Assembly: GCF_001514215.1 (NCBI RefSeq)
Contig: NZ_KQ948853.1
Span: 281,167-345,166, forward strand
Length of the DNA stretch: 64,000 nucleotides
Source: Streptomyces bungoensis
Lineage (GTDB): Bacteria > Actinomycetota > Actinomycetes > Streptomycetales > Streptomycetaceae
Direction: 5' to 3'
In this document: positions 16,486-25,434 of the stretch, piece after piece
Layout of the letters: every line of letters starts with the position of its first letter
Numbering within the stretch: the first letter of the stretch is position 1
The notes under the pieces: model-generated
Databases searched by the model: none
What the model saw: the letters and a program-made list of their open reading frames with translations, nothing else
What the model was told of the DNA's origin: nothing
Position numbers and translations under genes: made by a program

Positions 16486-16737
16486 TCAGCCGGCGCCGGC
16501 GGGATCACCGTCCAGCGCGTCCAGTGGATCCTTCCATTCGATGACGCCCACCTCGCGGCATCCCCGTGATTCGATCACGAGCACCGTCGCACCCTTGGGC
16601 AGGGGATCCTCCGACCAGGCGAGGAACGTCTCGGAGCCGCCCCTGACCCGTACCAGGACCTCACCGGGGCCCGCCGCTCCGCGGGTGCCGATGAGCATCG
16701 TCCCCGTACAGCCGATCACGGCCTCGTCCCGCGGCAT
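16486..16737 (-). CDS. Small NfeD-like OB-fold partner of flotillin
   Basis: 83 residues from the ATG at 16737, with GAGGAGG about 10 nt upstream. The sequence IGCTGTMLIGTRGAAGPGEVLV...TVLVIESRGCREVGVIEW fits the soluble C-terminal OB domain of NfeD proteins without the membrane part. Its place directly upstream of flotillin supports the call. An in-frame GTG lies immediately before the ATG. Confidence 0.75.
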   Translation of the reverse strand: MPRDEAVIGCTGTMLIGTRGAAGPGEVLVRVRGGSETFLAWSEDPLPKGATVLVIESRGCREVGVIEWKDPLDALDGDPAGAG

Positions 16738-16977
16738 CACCGGCCGTCCTCCTCGTCCTGGCTTCAGGGTTCCGACGATAGACCCAGGCGGCCGGGCACC
16801 CAATCCCGGTGCACGACCCTGACGGAGTATCAGCGCCCCGGACGGGGCTTTCCGGCTGAGCACGCGGCGGGATGCCGGACCAGCCTCCGAAACGAGCGCT
16901 GAGTGGATCTTCAGTGGTCCCCCTGTCATGCGCTCCTGTCCGTCCGATGCCCGTCCGCTTCCCCACGAGGAGGAGTC

Positions 16978-17235
16978 ATGCGCAAGCTCCACAAGGCCGC
17001 CGTCGCGGCCGCGTTCATCGGTTGCTTCGGCTTCATAGGCTCCGGCACGGCCGCCGCCGAGGGCGCGGAGGGCATGCACGGTGGTGGGGGCGGATGCAGG
17101 TCCCACGACCTGAACATCGCCGTCCTCGACCAGATCGACATCGGAGGCGGCCTCGCCGGCAACCTGCTCAACGATGAAGGAAGTCCAGGCGGCCAGTGGG
17201 GCCGCGTAGGTTCCGAGTGCGGCGGCGGTTGCTGA
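16978..17235 (+). CDS. Small secreted Gly/Cys-rich peptide
   Basis: 85 residues. The ATG at 16978 has a GAGGAGG site. A clear signal peptide (KLHKAAVAAAFIGCFGFIG, cleavage near AAA/EG) precedes a ~58-residue mature part with a Gly run, NIAVLDQIDIGGGLAGNLLN and a C-terminal SECGGGC. The DQIDIGGGLAGNLLN stretch recalls chaplins (which carry VDQIGLGN-like blocks), but spacing and cysteines differ, so I do not call it a chaplin. It is probably exported to the cell surface. Function unknown. Confidence 0.7.
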   Translation: MRKLHKAAVAAAFIGCFGFIGSGTAAAEGAEGMHGGGGGCRSHDLNIAVLDQIDIGGGLAGNLLNDEGSPGGQWGRVGSECGGGC

Positions 17236-17274
17236 GCCGTCCGGAAGCCCCGCGGTCGCGCGCGACCCGCCCCC

Positions 17275-19710
17275 TCACCCGCGGGGCGCGCCGGAGGGCG
17301 TCTCGGCGGGCAGCGGCTGTTCGGCCCAGATGGTCTTGCCGCCGGGTGTCTGGCGGCTGCCCCAGCGCTCGGCGATCTGGGCGACGAGCAGCAACCCGCG
17401 CCCGCCCTCGTCGTAGCCGCGGGCCCGGCGCAGGTGCGGCGCGGTGCTGCTGCCGTCGGAGACCTCGCAGATGAGCGACGCGTCGCGGATGAGCCGCAGG
17501 ACGATCGGGTCGTCGCCGTACCGTACGGCGTTCGTGACCAGCTCGCTGACGATCAGCTCGGTGGCGAACGCCGCCTCCGTCAGCCCCCACGCGTCCAGCT
17601 GCTCGACCGCCATCTTGCGGGCCCGGGCCACCCCCGCGGGGTCCCGCGGCAGCTCCCAGGTGCGCACCCCCGCGTCGCCCAGCGCGCACGTCCGGGCCAG
17701 CATCAGGACGATGTCGTCGGCCGGACGGCCGGTCAGCACGGTGCGCACCACCTGGTCGCAGGTGTCCTCCAGGGGCCTGGCCGGACCGCTCAGCGACCGG
17801 CGCAGCAGGGCCAGGCCGCCCTCCATGTCCCGGCCGGCCGCCCCGACCAGGCCGTCGGTGTACAGGGCGAGCAGGCTGCCCTCCGCCAGTTCCACCTCGG
17901 CGGCCTCGAACGGCAGGCCGCCGACGCCGAGCGGCGGCCCGGCCGGCAGGTCCAGCAGCCGTACGGTGCCGTCGGGGGTGACCAGGGCGGGCGGCGGATG
18001 CCCGGCGCGGGCCAGGGCGCAGCGCCGGGTCACGGGGTCGTACACCGCGTACAGGCAGGTCGCCCCGACCTCGCCGGACGCCTCCTCGCCCCGCCCGCGG
18101 ACGTCCGGGCCCTCCTCCCGGTCGAGCCGCAGGACCAGGTCGTCGAGCTGGGTGAGCAGTTCGTCGGGGGCGAGGTCGACGTCAGCGAGCGTCCGTACGG
18201 CGGTCCGCAGCCGGCCCATCGTGGCCGTCGCGCGGATCCCGTGGCCCACGACGTCGCCCACGACCAGGGCGACCCGGGCGCCGGACAGCGGGATGACGTC
18301 GAACCAGTCCCCGCCGACGTCCGCCCCGGATCCGGTCGGCAGGTAGCGGTAGGCCACCTGCATCGCCGACAGCTGCGGCGGCCGCTCGGGCAGGAGGCTG
18401 CGCTGGAGGGCCAGCGCGGTGCGGCGTTCCCGGGTGTAGCGGCGGGCGTTGTCCAGGCTCACCGCGGCCCGGGCGGCGATCTCCTCCGCGAGCAGCAGGT
18501 CGTCCTCGCTGAAGGGCCGCGTCGTGCGGTGCCGCATGAAGTGCACCAGACCGAGGGTCACGCCGCGGGCGCGCAGCGGCACCATCATCACGGAGTGGAT
18601 CCGGTGCCGGGCCATGGTCTGCGCGCGCGCCGGGGACGACCTGATCCACTTCAGCAGCCCCGGATCCCGCGGCCGGGGCCGGGTGCCGCGGCCGGCGGCG
18701 AGCGCCCGCGCCGGCGGTGTGCCCTCCGGGTAGGACACGGTGTCGCCGGTGGCCACCACGGACTCCGGGCAGCCCTCCAGCACCGACCGCTGCGCCGTAC
18801 GGCGGACGGTGACCGCTGCGGCCGTCGGCACCGGTTCCGGTTCGTCGCCGAGGGCGACGGACTCCAGCAGGTCCACGGTGACGAAGTCCGCGAACCCCGC
18901 CACGGCCACCTCGGTGAGCTCCTCGGCGGTGCGGGTCACGTCGAGGGTGCTGCCGATGCGCAGGCTGACGTCGTTGAGCACGGCCAGGCGGCGGCGCGCC
19001 CAGTACTGCTCGCTGGTGTCGAAGACGGTGGCGGACATGCCCTGGACCGCGCCGTTGCGGTCCTTCAGGGGGGAGAGGAACATCGACCAGGAGCGTTCGC
19101 GGACCTCGCCGGGCGCCCGGCCGTGCGCCTCGTGGAACACCGTCTCGCCCGTGCGCAGGACCTGCCGCTGGAGGCGGTCGAACTCGTCGAACGGGGGGCG
19201 CGGCTCCAGCTCCCAGAGGGTCAGCCCCCGCATCTGAGCCGCGCTCCGGCCCATCACCCGGGCCATGGCCTCGTTGGCGGCCACCAGCCGCGCCTCGCGG
19301 TCGTAGACGGCCACCGGCATGGGGAGCTGCACGAGGGTGAGGTCCCACAGGCTCGCCGTCCCCGGCCCGAGCCGCCCGGTCTCGTACACCGGCGGGGCGC
19401 CGGTCACCAGCCACATCCGCTCGCCGCCCGCGTCCAGCAGCGGCGTCCCCTGCAGCCGGACCACGACCCGGTCCCCGTCGCGGTGCCGCAGCGCGACCTC
19501 ACTGACGCACCGGTGCCCCTCGGCCACGTGCCGCCGCGCGGGCCGGGGCAGGGGGGCTGCCAGAAGACCGGCGGCCGGCCGGCCCACGATCTCGGCCGGT
19601 TCGTACCCGAGCAGCCGCTGGGCCCCGGTGCTCCACACCACGACCAGCCCACCGGCGCCGACGACGACGGCCGATCCCTCCGGTACGAGTTCCTCCAGCG
19701 TCACCGTCAC
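17275..19710 (-). CDS. PAS-GAF-PP2C(SpoIIE) phosphatase with C-terminal anti-sigma-type ATPase domain
   Basis: Predicted signalling phosphatase of ~811 residues. Order: PAS domains (VVVWSTGAQRLLGYEPAEIVGR; VYDREARLVAANEAMARVMG), GAF domain (RRLAVLNDVSLRIGSTLDV...EEIAARAAVSLDNARRY), PP2C/SpoIIE domain (GADVGGDWFDVIPL, VVGDVVGHGIRATATMGRL, DDIVLMLART), then an RsbW-like HATPase (TELIVSELVTNAVRYG; GGRGLLLVAQIAERWG). Such proteins act on anti-anti-sigma factors in SigB-like partner-switching networks. The start is uncertain among in-frame GTGs at 19713, 19710 and 19704; GGAGG at 19715-19719 favours 19710 or 19704. The frame stays open into the kinase gene upstream, but that part is antisense-like noise. 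Confidence 0.88.
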   Translation of the reverse strand: MTVTLEELVPEGSAVVVGAGGLVVVWSTGAQRLLGYEPAEIVGRPAAGLLAAPLPRPARRHVAEGHRCVSEVALRHRDGDRVVVRLQGTPLLDAGGERMWLVTGAPPVYETGRLGPGTASLWDLTLVQLPMPVAVYDREARLVAANEAMARVMGRSAAQMRGLTLWELEPRPPFDEFDRLQRQVLRTGETVFHEAHGRAPGEVRERSWSMFLSPLKDRNGAVQGMSATVFDTSEQYWARRRLAVLNDVSLRIGSTLDVTRTAEELTEVAVAGFADFVTVDLLESVALGDEPEPVPTAAAVTVRRTAQRSVLEGCPESVVATGDTVSYPEGTPPARALAAGRGTRPRPRDPGLLKWIRSSPARAQTMARHRIHSVMMVPLRARGVTLGLVHFMRHRTTRPFSEDDLLLAEEIAARAAVSLDNARRYTRERRTALALQRSLLPERPPQLSAMQVAYRYLPTGSGADVGGDWFDVIPLSGARVALVVGDVVGHGIRATATMGRLRTAVRTLADVDLAPDELLTQLDDLVLRLDREEGPDVRGRGEEASGEVGATCLYAVYDPVTRRCALARAGHPPPALVTPDGTVRLLDLPAGPPLGVGGLPFEAAEVELAEGSLLALYTDGLVGAAGRDMEGGLALLRRSLSGPARPLEDTCDQVVRTVLTGRPADDIVLMLARTCALGDAGVRTWELPRDPAGVARARKMAVEQLDAWGLTEAAFATELIVSELVTNAVRYGDDPIVLRLIRDASLICEVSDGSSTAPHLRRARGYDEGGRGLLLVAQIAERWGSRQTPGGKTIWAEQPLPAETPSGAPRG

Positions 19711-19802
19711 CACGCCTCCGGATGCGACATCCGTCCCCTTCCTCACATCCTTCCCAATTCCGGGTACCCATGGACGCACCCGCCTCGACGCCGGCCCGCA
19801 TG

Positions 19803-21167
19803 TCATGGACCCGGCGCGTCCGCGCGCCCTGTGGCCGCCCCTTCCCGATGCCGTGAGGCGGGGGCGGGCGCGGCCCCTCCCCGCTCGCCCAGGCCCAGCG
19901 CCAGGCGCACCACCCGCGGCCAGTCGGCCCGGGCGCCGCTCGGCCTCGGCGCACCGGGGCGGCGGCGGGGCACGCGGACCCGGAGCGCCCCGGGCGAGCT
20001 GCGGCACACGACGGGCGACGGCAGGACGACGTGCTCCCCGTCGATCCCCACGGGGACGGTGTCCGCGCCGGTCTCGACGACGACTTCCCCCGCACTCAGC
20101 CGCAGCAGCCCCCGGGAGTGCGGCCCGCGCACCATGTCCGCGGCCTGGGCGGCGCTGCCGACCCGCACGCCCACCACGCCGAGGAGTCCCGAGTCCAGCC
20201 GCTCCCTGCGTCCGGGGTGCGCCGCGTCGACGGCACGTCCGTAGGGGTTGTTGCTGACCAGCAGGGCCTGGAGCCCCTCGACGGGCGTCCCGTCGACCCG
20301 GGTCCGCAGCCCGGACGCCTCCTCGCCGGTGAGCAGATCGGGCAGCGTCCGCAGGACCGTGCGCGCTTTGGCGTCCCGGTACGAGGGCTCGGTGACGACG
20401 GACGCGTACGTCCCGAACGAGGCGTTGTTGACGAACACCCGGTCCGCGGCGTACCCGAGGTCGACGCGGCGTTCTACCCCGTCGGCCAGCGCCCGCAGGG
20501 CCGTCGCCGGGTCGTCGCGGTCGAGGCCGAGGTCGAGGGCGAAGTGGTTGCGGGTACCGGCCGGCACCACCAGGAACGGCAGGTCGTGGCGCGCCGCGAC
20601 CTCGGCCACCAGCGCCTGGGTGCCGTCGCCGCCCGCCACCCCGAGCAGATCGGCTCCCTCGGCGACGGCCCGGCGGGCCAGCGCGGTGACGTCCTGGCCC
20701 CGGTCGAGCAGGACCACCCGGCAGCCCGCCGCCCGGGCCTTCTCCACCAGGTGGAAACGGTCCACCTTGCCCCCGCCGGAGCGCGGGTTCATCAGGATCC
20801 AGGCGGCGTGCGGCGGATCGGCGGCAGGCTGCCCGGAGTCGCCGTGCCCGGGTGCCAGGGCCGTCCGTGCCGTCGTCACGGCCAGCATCCACAGGCCCAG
20901 GGACAGCAGGGCCGGTCCCAGCAGGCCGAACGCGCCGTACAGGGCGAGGACGGCGAGGGGCGCGGACACCGACAGGGCCACCCCGAGGGCGCGGAGGACC
21001 CCGGTGTGCGCCAGGGTCCACCACACCCCGACGGCGGCGAGCGCCAGCCCGGCCAGGACCCACAGCACGCTGCGCAGACCGGCGGCGACGAGCGGCACGA
21101 GGACGCTGCCCAGCAGGGCGAGCACCGCGAGGCGGGCGCGTCCGGCACGGCCCTCGCGCGCGGTCAC
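19803..21167 (-). CDS. Diacylglycerol/lipid kinase family protein
   Basis: 454 residues. N-terminal ~100 residues hold three or four membrane helices. The DAGK catalytic domain follows: WILMNPRSGGGK (nucleotide loop), AGGDGTQALVAEVAA with the GGDGT motif, VPAGTRNHFALDLGL and VFVNNASFGTY. Family members phosphorylate diacylglycerol or related lipids. The membrane-fused form is typical of actinomycetes. The GTG at 21167 lies 22 bp after the upstream membrane-protein stop, so these are probably co-transcribed. Confidence 0.88.
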   Translation of the reverse strand: MTAREGRAGRARLAVLALLGSVLVPLVAAGLRSVLWVLAGLALAAVGVWWTLAHTGVLRALGVALSVSAPLAVLALYGAFGLLGPALLSLGLWMLAVTTARTALAPGHGDSGQPAADPPHAAWILMNPRSGGGKVDRFHLVEKARAAGCRVVLLDRGQDVTALARRAVAEGADLLGVAGGDGTQALVAEVAARHDLPFLVVPAGTRNHFALDLGLDRDDPATALRALADGVERRVDLGYAADRVFVNNASFGTYASVVTEPSYRDAKARTVLRTLPDLLTGEEASGLRTRVDGTPVEGLQALLVSNNPYGRAVDAAHPGRRERLDSGLLGVVGVRVGSAAQAADMVRGPHSRGLLRLSAGEVVVETGADTVPVGIDGEHVVLPSPVVCRSSPGALRVRVPRRRPGAPRPSGARADWPRVVRLALGLGERGGAAPAPASRHREGAATGRADAPGP

Positions 21168-21189
21168 GGCGCCCGCCCGGCCGGCCGGT

Positions 21190-21639
21190 TCACGGACCGC
21201 TCGGCGGGCTCTCCCCGGACGGCCCGAAGAGGCTGCCGCGGTCGACCACGCACAGCGCCCAGATGACGAAGCCCGAGATCGCGATCATCACGACGGACCA
21301 GACCGGGTAGTACGGCAGGGACAGGAAGTTCGCGATGATGACGAGACCGGCGACGGCCACGCCGGCGACGCGCGCCCACATCGCGGTCTGGAACAGCCCG
21401 AGGCTGATGACCACGGCGGCGATGCCGAGGGCGACGTGGACCCAGCCCCAGCCCGTCAGGTCGAACTGGAACACGTAGTTGCGCGTGGTCACGAAGACGC
21501 TGTCCTGGGCGACGGCCATGATGCCGCGGCAGATGTCGAGCACGCCGGTGATGAGGAGCATTACGGCCGCGAAGGCGCTCAGGCCCGTCGCCCATCCGTG
21601 TTTCGCCGTGTGCATCGGCTGGGTGTGTGACGCGGTCAT
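21190..21639 (-). CDS. Four-helix membrane protein (DUF7144-like)
   Basis: 149 residues with four hydrophobic helices (FAAVMLLITGVLDICRGIMAV; WVHVALGIAAVVISLGLF; VAGVAVAGLVIIANFLSL; VVMIAISGFVIWALCVV) and the WxWVHVxLG pattern of a widespread actinobacterial family annotated as DUF7144. Function unknown. Good GAGGTGG site before the ATG. Confidence 0.75.
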   Translation of the reverse strand: MTASHTQPMHTAKHGWATGLSAFAAVMLLITGVLDICRGIMAVAQDSVFVTTRNYVFQFDLTGWGWVHVALGIAAVVISLGLFQTAMWARVAGVAVAGLVIIANFLSLPYYPVWSVVMIAISGFVIWALCVVDRGSLFGPSGESPPSGP

Positions 21640-21670
21640 CGGTCCACCTCGTTTCCTGTCGTCCGGCCGC

Positions 21671-22156
21671 TCAGCGACCGGAGGTGTGGGTGACGGGGCC
21701 GGAGGTGCCGGTGGCCGGGGCCGCGGGCCCGGCCGGAGCGTGGCCGGACAGCACCTCTTCCTTCGCCCTGCGGAACTCCTCGTCCGTGATGGCGCCGCGC
21801 TCGCGCATCTCGGACAGCCGGGCCAGCTCGTCGACGCCGCTGGGCCGGCCGCCGGCCGCGGTCTGCCGGACGTAGGTGTCGAACCGCTCCTGCTGCGCGC
21901 GCGCCTGCGCCACCTCGCGGCGGCCCATGTCCTTGCCGCGGGCCATCAGGTAGACGAGCACGCCCAGGAAGGGCAGGACGAGGCAGAACACCAGCCAGCC
22001 GGCCTTCGCCCAGCCGCTCAGCGCGTCGTCGCGGAAGATGTCGAGGACGACCCGGAAGAGCAGGATGAACCACATGATCCACAGGAAGAACCAGAGCATG
22101 GTCCAGAAGGCGCTCAACAGCGGATAGTCGTACGCCAGGTAGGTCTGCGCAGTCAT
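21671..22156 (-). CDS. PLDc_N/SHOCT-domain membrane protein
   Basis: 161 residues. Two N-terminal helices (FWTMLWFFLWIMWFILLFRVV; LVFCLVLPFLGVLVYLMARG) match the phospholipase-D-N-terminal-like family. A C-terminal SHOCT motif (LARLSEMRERGAITDEEFRRAKEEVL) probably mediates oligomerisation. Function unknown. GGAGG precedes the ATG. The next minus-strand gene follows 31 bp on, so an operon is likely. Confidence 0.83.
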   Translation of the reverse strand: MTAQTYLAYDYPLLSAFWTMLWFFLWIMWFILLFRVVLDIFRDDALSGWAKAGWLVFCLVLPFLGVLVYLMARGKDMGRREVAQARAQQERFDTYVRQTAAGGRPSGVDELARLSEMRERGAITDEEFRRAKEEVLSGHAPAGPAAPATGTSGPVTHTSGR

Positions 22157-22312
22157 GTCGGACCTCCGTCCCGCGTCGTGTGCGGTCGCCCGGCAGGGGT
22201 GCGCACCGTCTCCAGCGTGGCGACGGCGGGCACGGGCCGCCTCACCCGGCGCGGGTGACCGGCCGCGCCGCCCGCTCGTCCCCGCCGTCGGCGCACGCCC
22301 GCGGCCGGCGGC

Positions 22313-23119
22313 TCAGCGCAGCAGGCGGCCCACGACGGCGCCCAGGTGGATGACCACGCCGACCGCCACCAGCCACGACAGGATGACCATGACGACGCCG
22401 ATGGGCCCGTACTTCTGCTCGTTCGCCACGATCGACGCCGAGAAGTAGTGCGCGGAGAACACCCCGAGGCCGATCCAGCACCCGCTGGTGACCAGCGCCG
22501 CGGGCAGCAGGGCGCGCCACGGCACCGCCCGGGTGAGCAGCACGTACATGCTTCCCCACCAGAAGACGACGGCCCAGGGGAAGCCGAGGAGGCCGGTGAG
22601 GAACCCTCCGCCGAGCGCCCTGCCGGCGGCGGCCTGCGCGGCGGCGTAGCCGAGCAGCCAGACGACCCAGACCAGCCGGGCCCCGGTGTCCCGCCACCCG
22701 CGGCCGGGGACGTCGAACAGCAGCCGGTACCAGCTCTGCAGGGTGCCGGCCACGGCCATGACCCCGAGAACCAGCAGCACGGTGCTCGTCGCGGTGAGGC
22801 TGTACGACGTGGTCGTGGGGGCGAACAGGGAGGACACCGCGCGCGCCGCCTGCTCGTCCAGCCCCAGCCAGCCGATGAGGACCGTGGCCGCGTCGTGGCC
22901 CGCGGCGGCCGTGGCGATGATCAGGAACGGGAAGAAGCACAGCAGCCCGAGCGCGGCGAGCTGGAACGAGTGCCCGAAGAAGTCGACCGCCGAGAGCCGC
23001 CCCCACAGCCGGCCCGCCCCGCTCTCGTCGAAACGCCGGACCGCGGCCCGCCACCGCTGGTCCGCGCGCCGCCACCGGGTGCGTCCGTCCCGGCGTGACA
23101 CGTCCCTTCCGCCGCCCAT
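22313..23119 (-). CDS. YihY/BrkB family membrane protein
   Basis: 268 residues with six predicted helices and the family landmarks VDFFGHSFQLAALGLLCFFPFL, GRGWRDTGARLVWV and VFWWGSMYVLLTRAVPWRALLPAAL. BrkB-like proteins are proposed exporters, and the old RNase BN annotation is obsolete. The ATG at 23119 lacks a good ribosome-binding site; the GTG at 23101 after GGAAGGGA is a possible alternative. Confidence 0.85.
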   Translation of the reverse strand: MGGGRDVSRRDGRTRWRRADQRWRAAVRRFDESGAGRLWGRLSAVDFFGHSFQLAALGLLCFFPFLIIATAAAGHDAATVLIGWLGLDEQAARAVSSLFAPTTTSYSLTATSTVLLVLGVMAVAGTLQSWYRLLFDVPGRGWRDTGARLVWVVWLLGYAAAQAAAGRALGGGFLTGLLGFPWAVVFWWGSMYVLLTRAVPWRALLPAALVTSGCWIGLGVFSAHYFSASIVANEQKYGPIGVVMVILSWLVAVGVVIHLGAVVGRLLR

Positions 23120-23182
23120 GCAAGGAAGTGAACCCCGGCCGGCGTGCCCTGTCGCGCGGGGCGGGGCGAACGGGCGCGGCGG

Positions 23183-24793
23183 TCAGGGCTGCGCCGACCG
23201 GGGCTGGGTCGTGGGGATCCGGTGGGTGAAGAACAGGGCGAGGACGGCGGCGAAGGCCAGGCCGGCGAGCGCCGCGCGCAGACCGTCGAGTCGGGCCTCG
23301 GCGTTGGCGCGGAGCGTCGCCTGCACCCCTTCCGCGCTCATCCCGGCCTCTTCGAGCGCGGCCTTGAGCTGCGCGTCCGACAGGAAGGCCGCCCCGCTCT
23401 GCAGCTCGGTGGTCGCCTTGGCCTTGGCGGCGGCCGGGACCGCCGGATTCTGCTCGACGCTGGTCAGGAACGACGACGTGAGAGCGGCGATCATCATTGA
23501 TCCGGCGAGGGCGGTCCCGAGGGAGGCGCCGAGGTTGGTGACGGCGTTCTGGACGCCGCCGACCTCCGCGCTCTGGCGCTCCGGCACCGCGGACACGGTG
23601 ACCGACCCGAGCTGGGACGCCAGCGCTCCCATGCCGAGCCCGACCAGCAGCAGCGGGACGGTGACGACCTCGGCGCCGGCGTCCGCGTCGAGCGCGGCCG
23701 TCAGCACGACCGCGCCCGCCAGCAGCGCCAGGACCCCGAGCCGCACCACGCGCCGCGGCGAGACGTCGGGGAGGAAGCGCGGGATCAGCACCGCCGCGGC
23801 CAGCAGGGTGATCGACAGCGGCAGCAGGCGGGCACCGGTCTTGAGCGCGGACAGCCCGAGGGCGACCGACAGGTAGAGCGGCGCGACGAAGAAGACGCCC
23901 ATCTGCAGGAAGTACTGGAAGAAGAACATCGTCAGCCCGCCGGTGAGCTGCTTGTTCTCCCACAGCGACGGGTCGACGAGCGGCTCCCCGTGCCGCCCGG
24001 CCACCCGGGTCTCCCAGCGCAGGAACAGCCAGACGAGCAGCAGCCCGGCCAGCATCAGCCAGACGACGAGGGAGATCCCGAGCCACGCGGGCGCGTCGGG
24101 CTTCGGCTGGAACCAGCCCCACTCGTCCGAACGGAGCACCCCGTAGACGAAGGTCCCCAGTCCGAGCGTGGAGAGCACGGCGCCGACGACGTCGATGCGC
24201 GGGCGCCCCGGGCTCGGCGCGTCGGCGATGCGGCGGGCGAGCGCCAGGATGCCGAGGACCACCAGGACCTCCCCGGCGAAGACCCACCGCCACGAGAAGT
24301 AGGTCGTCGCGACACCGCCGATGAGCGGTCCGAGCGCGATCGCCACGGCGCCCGCCGCCGCGACGAGTCCGTAGGCCGTGGCCCGTCGTTCGGTGGGGAA
24401 GTTGCCGGCCACGAGCGCCACGATCGCGGGGAGGATGAGGGCCGCCCCGACCCCTTCGAGGAACGCCCAGCCGAGCAGCAGCACCGGCAGGTTCGGCGCG
24501 AGCGCCGTGGTGAGGGAGCCGCAGCCGTAGACGACGCAACCGATCATGAAGGCTCGTCTGCGGCCGATCAGCGCCCCGACCTTGCCGCCGGGGATCATGC
24601 ACATGGCCATCACGAGGGTGTAGGCCGTGATGGCCCCCTGGATGCCCGTCACCGTCGTGCCGACGTCGTCGGCCACGGTGGCGATCGAGACGTTCATGAC
24701 CGAGCTGTCGAGCGCCATCAGGAACTGACCGGCGGCGAGCGTCAGCAGCACGAGCCGCGCCGCTCCCGGACCGGGGCCTGTGCTCGTCGTCAT
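23183..24793 (-). CDS. MFS multidrug efflux transporter, DHA2 (14-helix EmrB/QacA) type
   Basis: 536 residues with about 14 helices. Motifs include LDSSVMNVSIATVADDVGTT in helix 1, GGKVGALIGRRRAFMIG (motif A), and the DHA2 motif C-like GPLIGGVATTYFSWRWVF. It exports drugs or metabolites by proton antiport. A soluble ~70-residue insert near the C-terminus (AAAKAKATTELQSGAAFLSDAQLKAALEEAG shortened) is common in actinobacterial members. No TetR-type regulator lies beside it. Confidence 0.9.
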   Translation of the reverse strand: MTTSTGPGPGAARLVLLTLAAGQFLMALDSSVMNVSIATVADDVGTTVTGIQGAITAYTLVMAMCMIPGGKVGALIGRRRAFMIGCVVYGCGSLTTALAPNLPVLLLGWAFLEGVGAALILPAIVALVAGNFPTERRATAYGLVAAAGAVAIALGPLIGGVATTYFSWRWVFAGEVLVVLGILALARRIADAPSPGRPRIDVVGAVLSTLGLGTFVYGVLRSDEWGWFQPKPDAPAWLGISLVVWLMLAGLLLVWLFLRWETRVAGRHGEPLVDPSLWENKQLTGGLTMFFFQYFLQMGVFFVAPLYLSVALGLSALKTGARLLPLSITLLAAAVLIPRFLPDVSPRRVVRLGVLALLAGAVVLTAALDADAGAEVVTVPLLLVGLGMGALASQLGSVTVSAVPERQSAEVGGVQNAVTNLGASLGTALAGSMMIAALTSSFLTSVEQNPAVPAAAKAKATTELQSGAAFLSDAQLKAALEEAGMSAEGVQATLRANAEARLDGLRAALAGLAFAAVLALFFTHRIPTTQPRSAQP

Positions 24794-25065
24794 GGACGAA
24801 GCGTTCCAGGCCGCCCCGGGTGAATCCGCGCCCCGCCCCGGAGTTCAGCCGGTCGGCGGGCGCCCGTCCGCCGCCACCGATCGGCCCGCGCTCCCGTAGG
24901 CGCGGCTGACTGCTGCATCGGCGTCACTCCGTCACCGGGTCGGCGGACCGGACCGTCGGCCGGGATGCCGGCCCCCGGGCACGGGTGTGACGATCACAGC
25001 ACGGTGACATGGCGACTCCCGGACGTCACCCCAGCAGCCAGCACAGCAGCCAGGAGGACCGATCG

Positions 25066-25431
25066 ATGAACCCCACCCTGACGCGCCTGCTCGGCGCCGC
25101 CGCCGCGGTGGCCACGGGTGCCACCGTCCTGCTCGGCACCGGCGCCGGCACCGCCCGCGCCGCCGAGGACGCGCACTGCGACCACGCCGAACGGCCCGTC
25201 TGGAGTCAGGGCCCCAGCCGCAACGTGACCGGCCACGGCTGCAGCGTGCCGAGCGGCCGGGGGCGCTGGTACACCGTCGGGATCGACACCCTCGTACAGC
25301 CCCACTACCGGACCGACTACGTCAACGGCGGGGTCGACCGGACCGAGACCCTGCACGACACCACCCTCAGGTGCCTGGGCTACACCACCGGCGACGGCAC
25401 GGTGAACTGGTTCGGCTGCCTGCCGCGCTGA
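25066..25431 (+). CDS. Small secreted protein with four cysteines
   Basis: 121 residues, AGGAGG site before the ATG. The signal peptide ends near ARA. The mature part has four Cys (HCDHAER, GHGCSVPSGRGRW, LRCLGYTTGDG, WFGCLPR), consistent with two disulfides. The gene shows no recognised domain. The preceding 270-bp gap after the MFS gene must hold both divergent promoters. Its 3' end sits 3 bp from the end of a convergent hydrolase remnant. Confidence 0.72.
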   Translation: MNPTLTRLLGAAAAVATGATVLLGTGAGTARAAEDAHCDHAERPVWSQGPSRNVTGHGCSVPSGRGRWYTVGIDTLVQPHYRTDYVNGGVDRTETLHDTTLRCLGYTTGDGTVNWFGCLPR

Positions 25432-25434
25432 CGC

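Noticed and set aside
16978..17235. Calling the small peptide a chaplin
   Set aside because: The chaplin GN.V...Q.P.N.CGN.. spacing and paired Cys are not met.
17434..20244. 936-residue + strand frame
   Set aside because: Shadow of the PP2C gene; His/Arg/Pro-rich with no domain.
17275..21063. Reading the 1262-residue minus frame as one PP2C-kinase fusion protein
   Set aside because: The first ~440 residues are an out-of-frame shadow of the lipid kinase gene. The PP2C protein has its own start near 19710.
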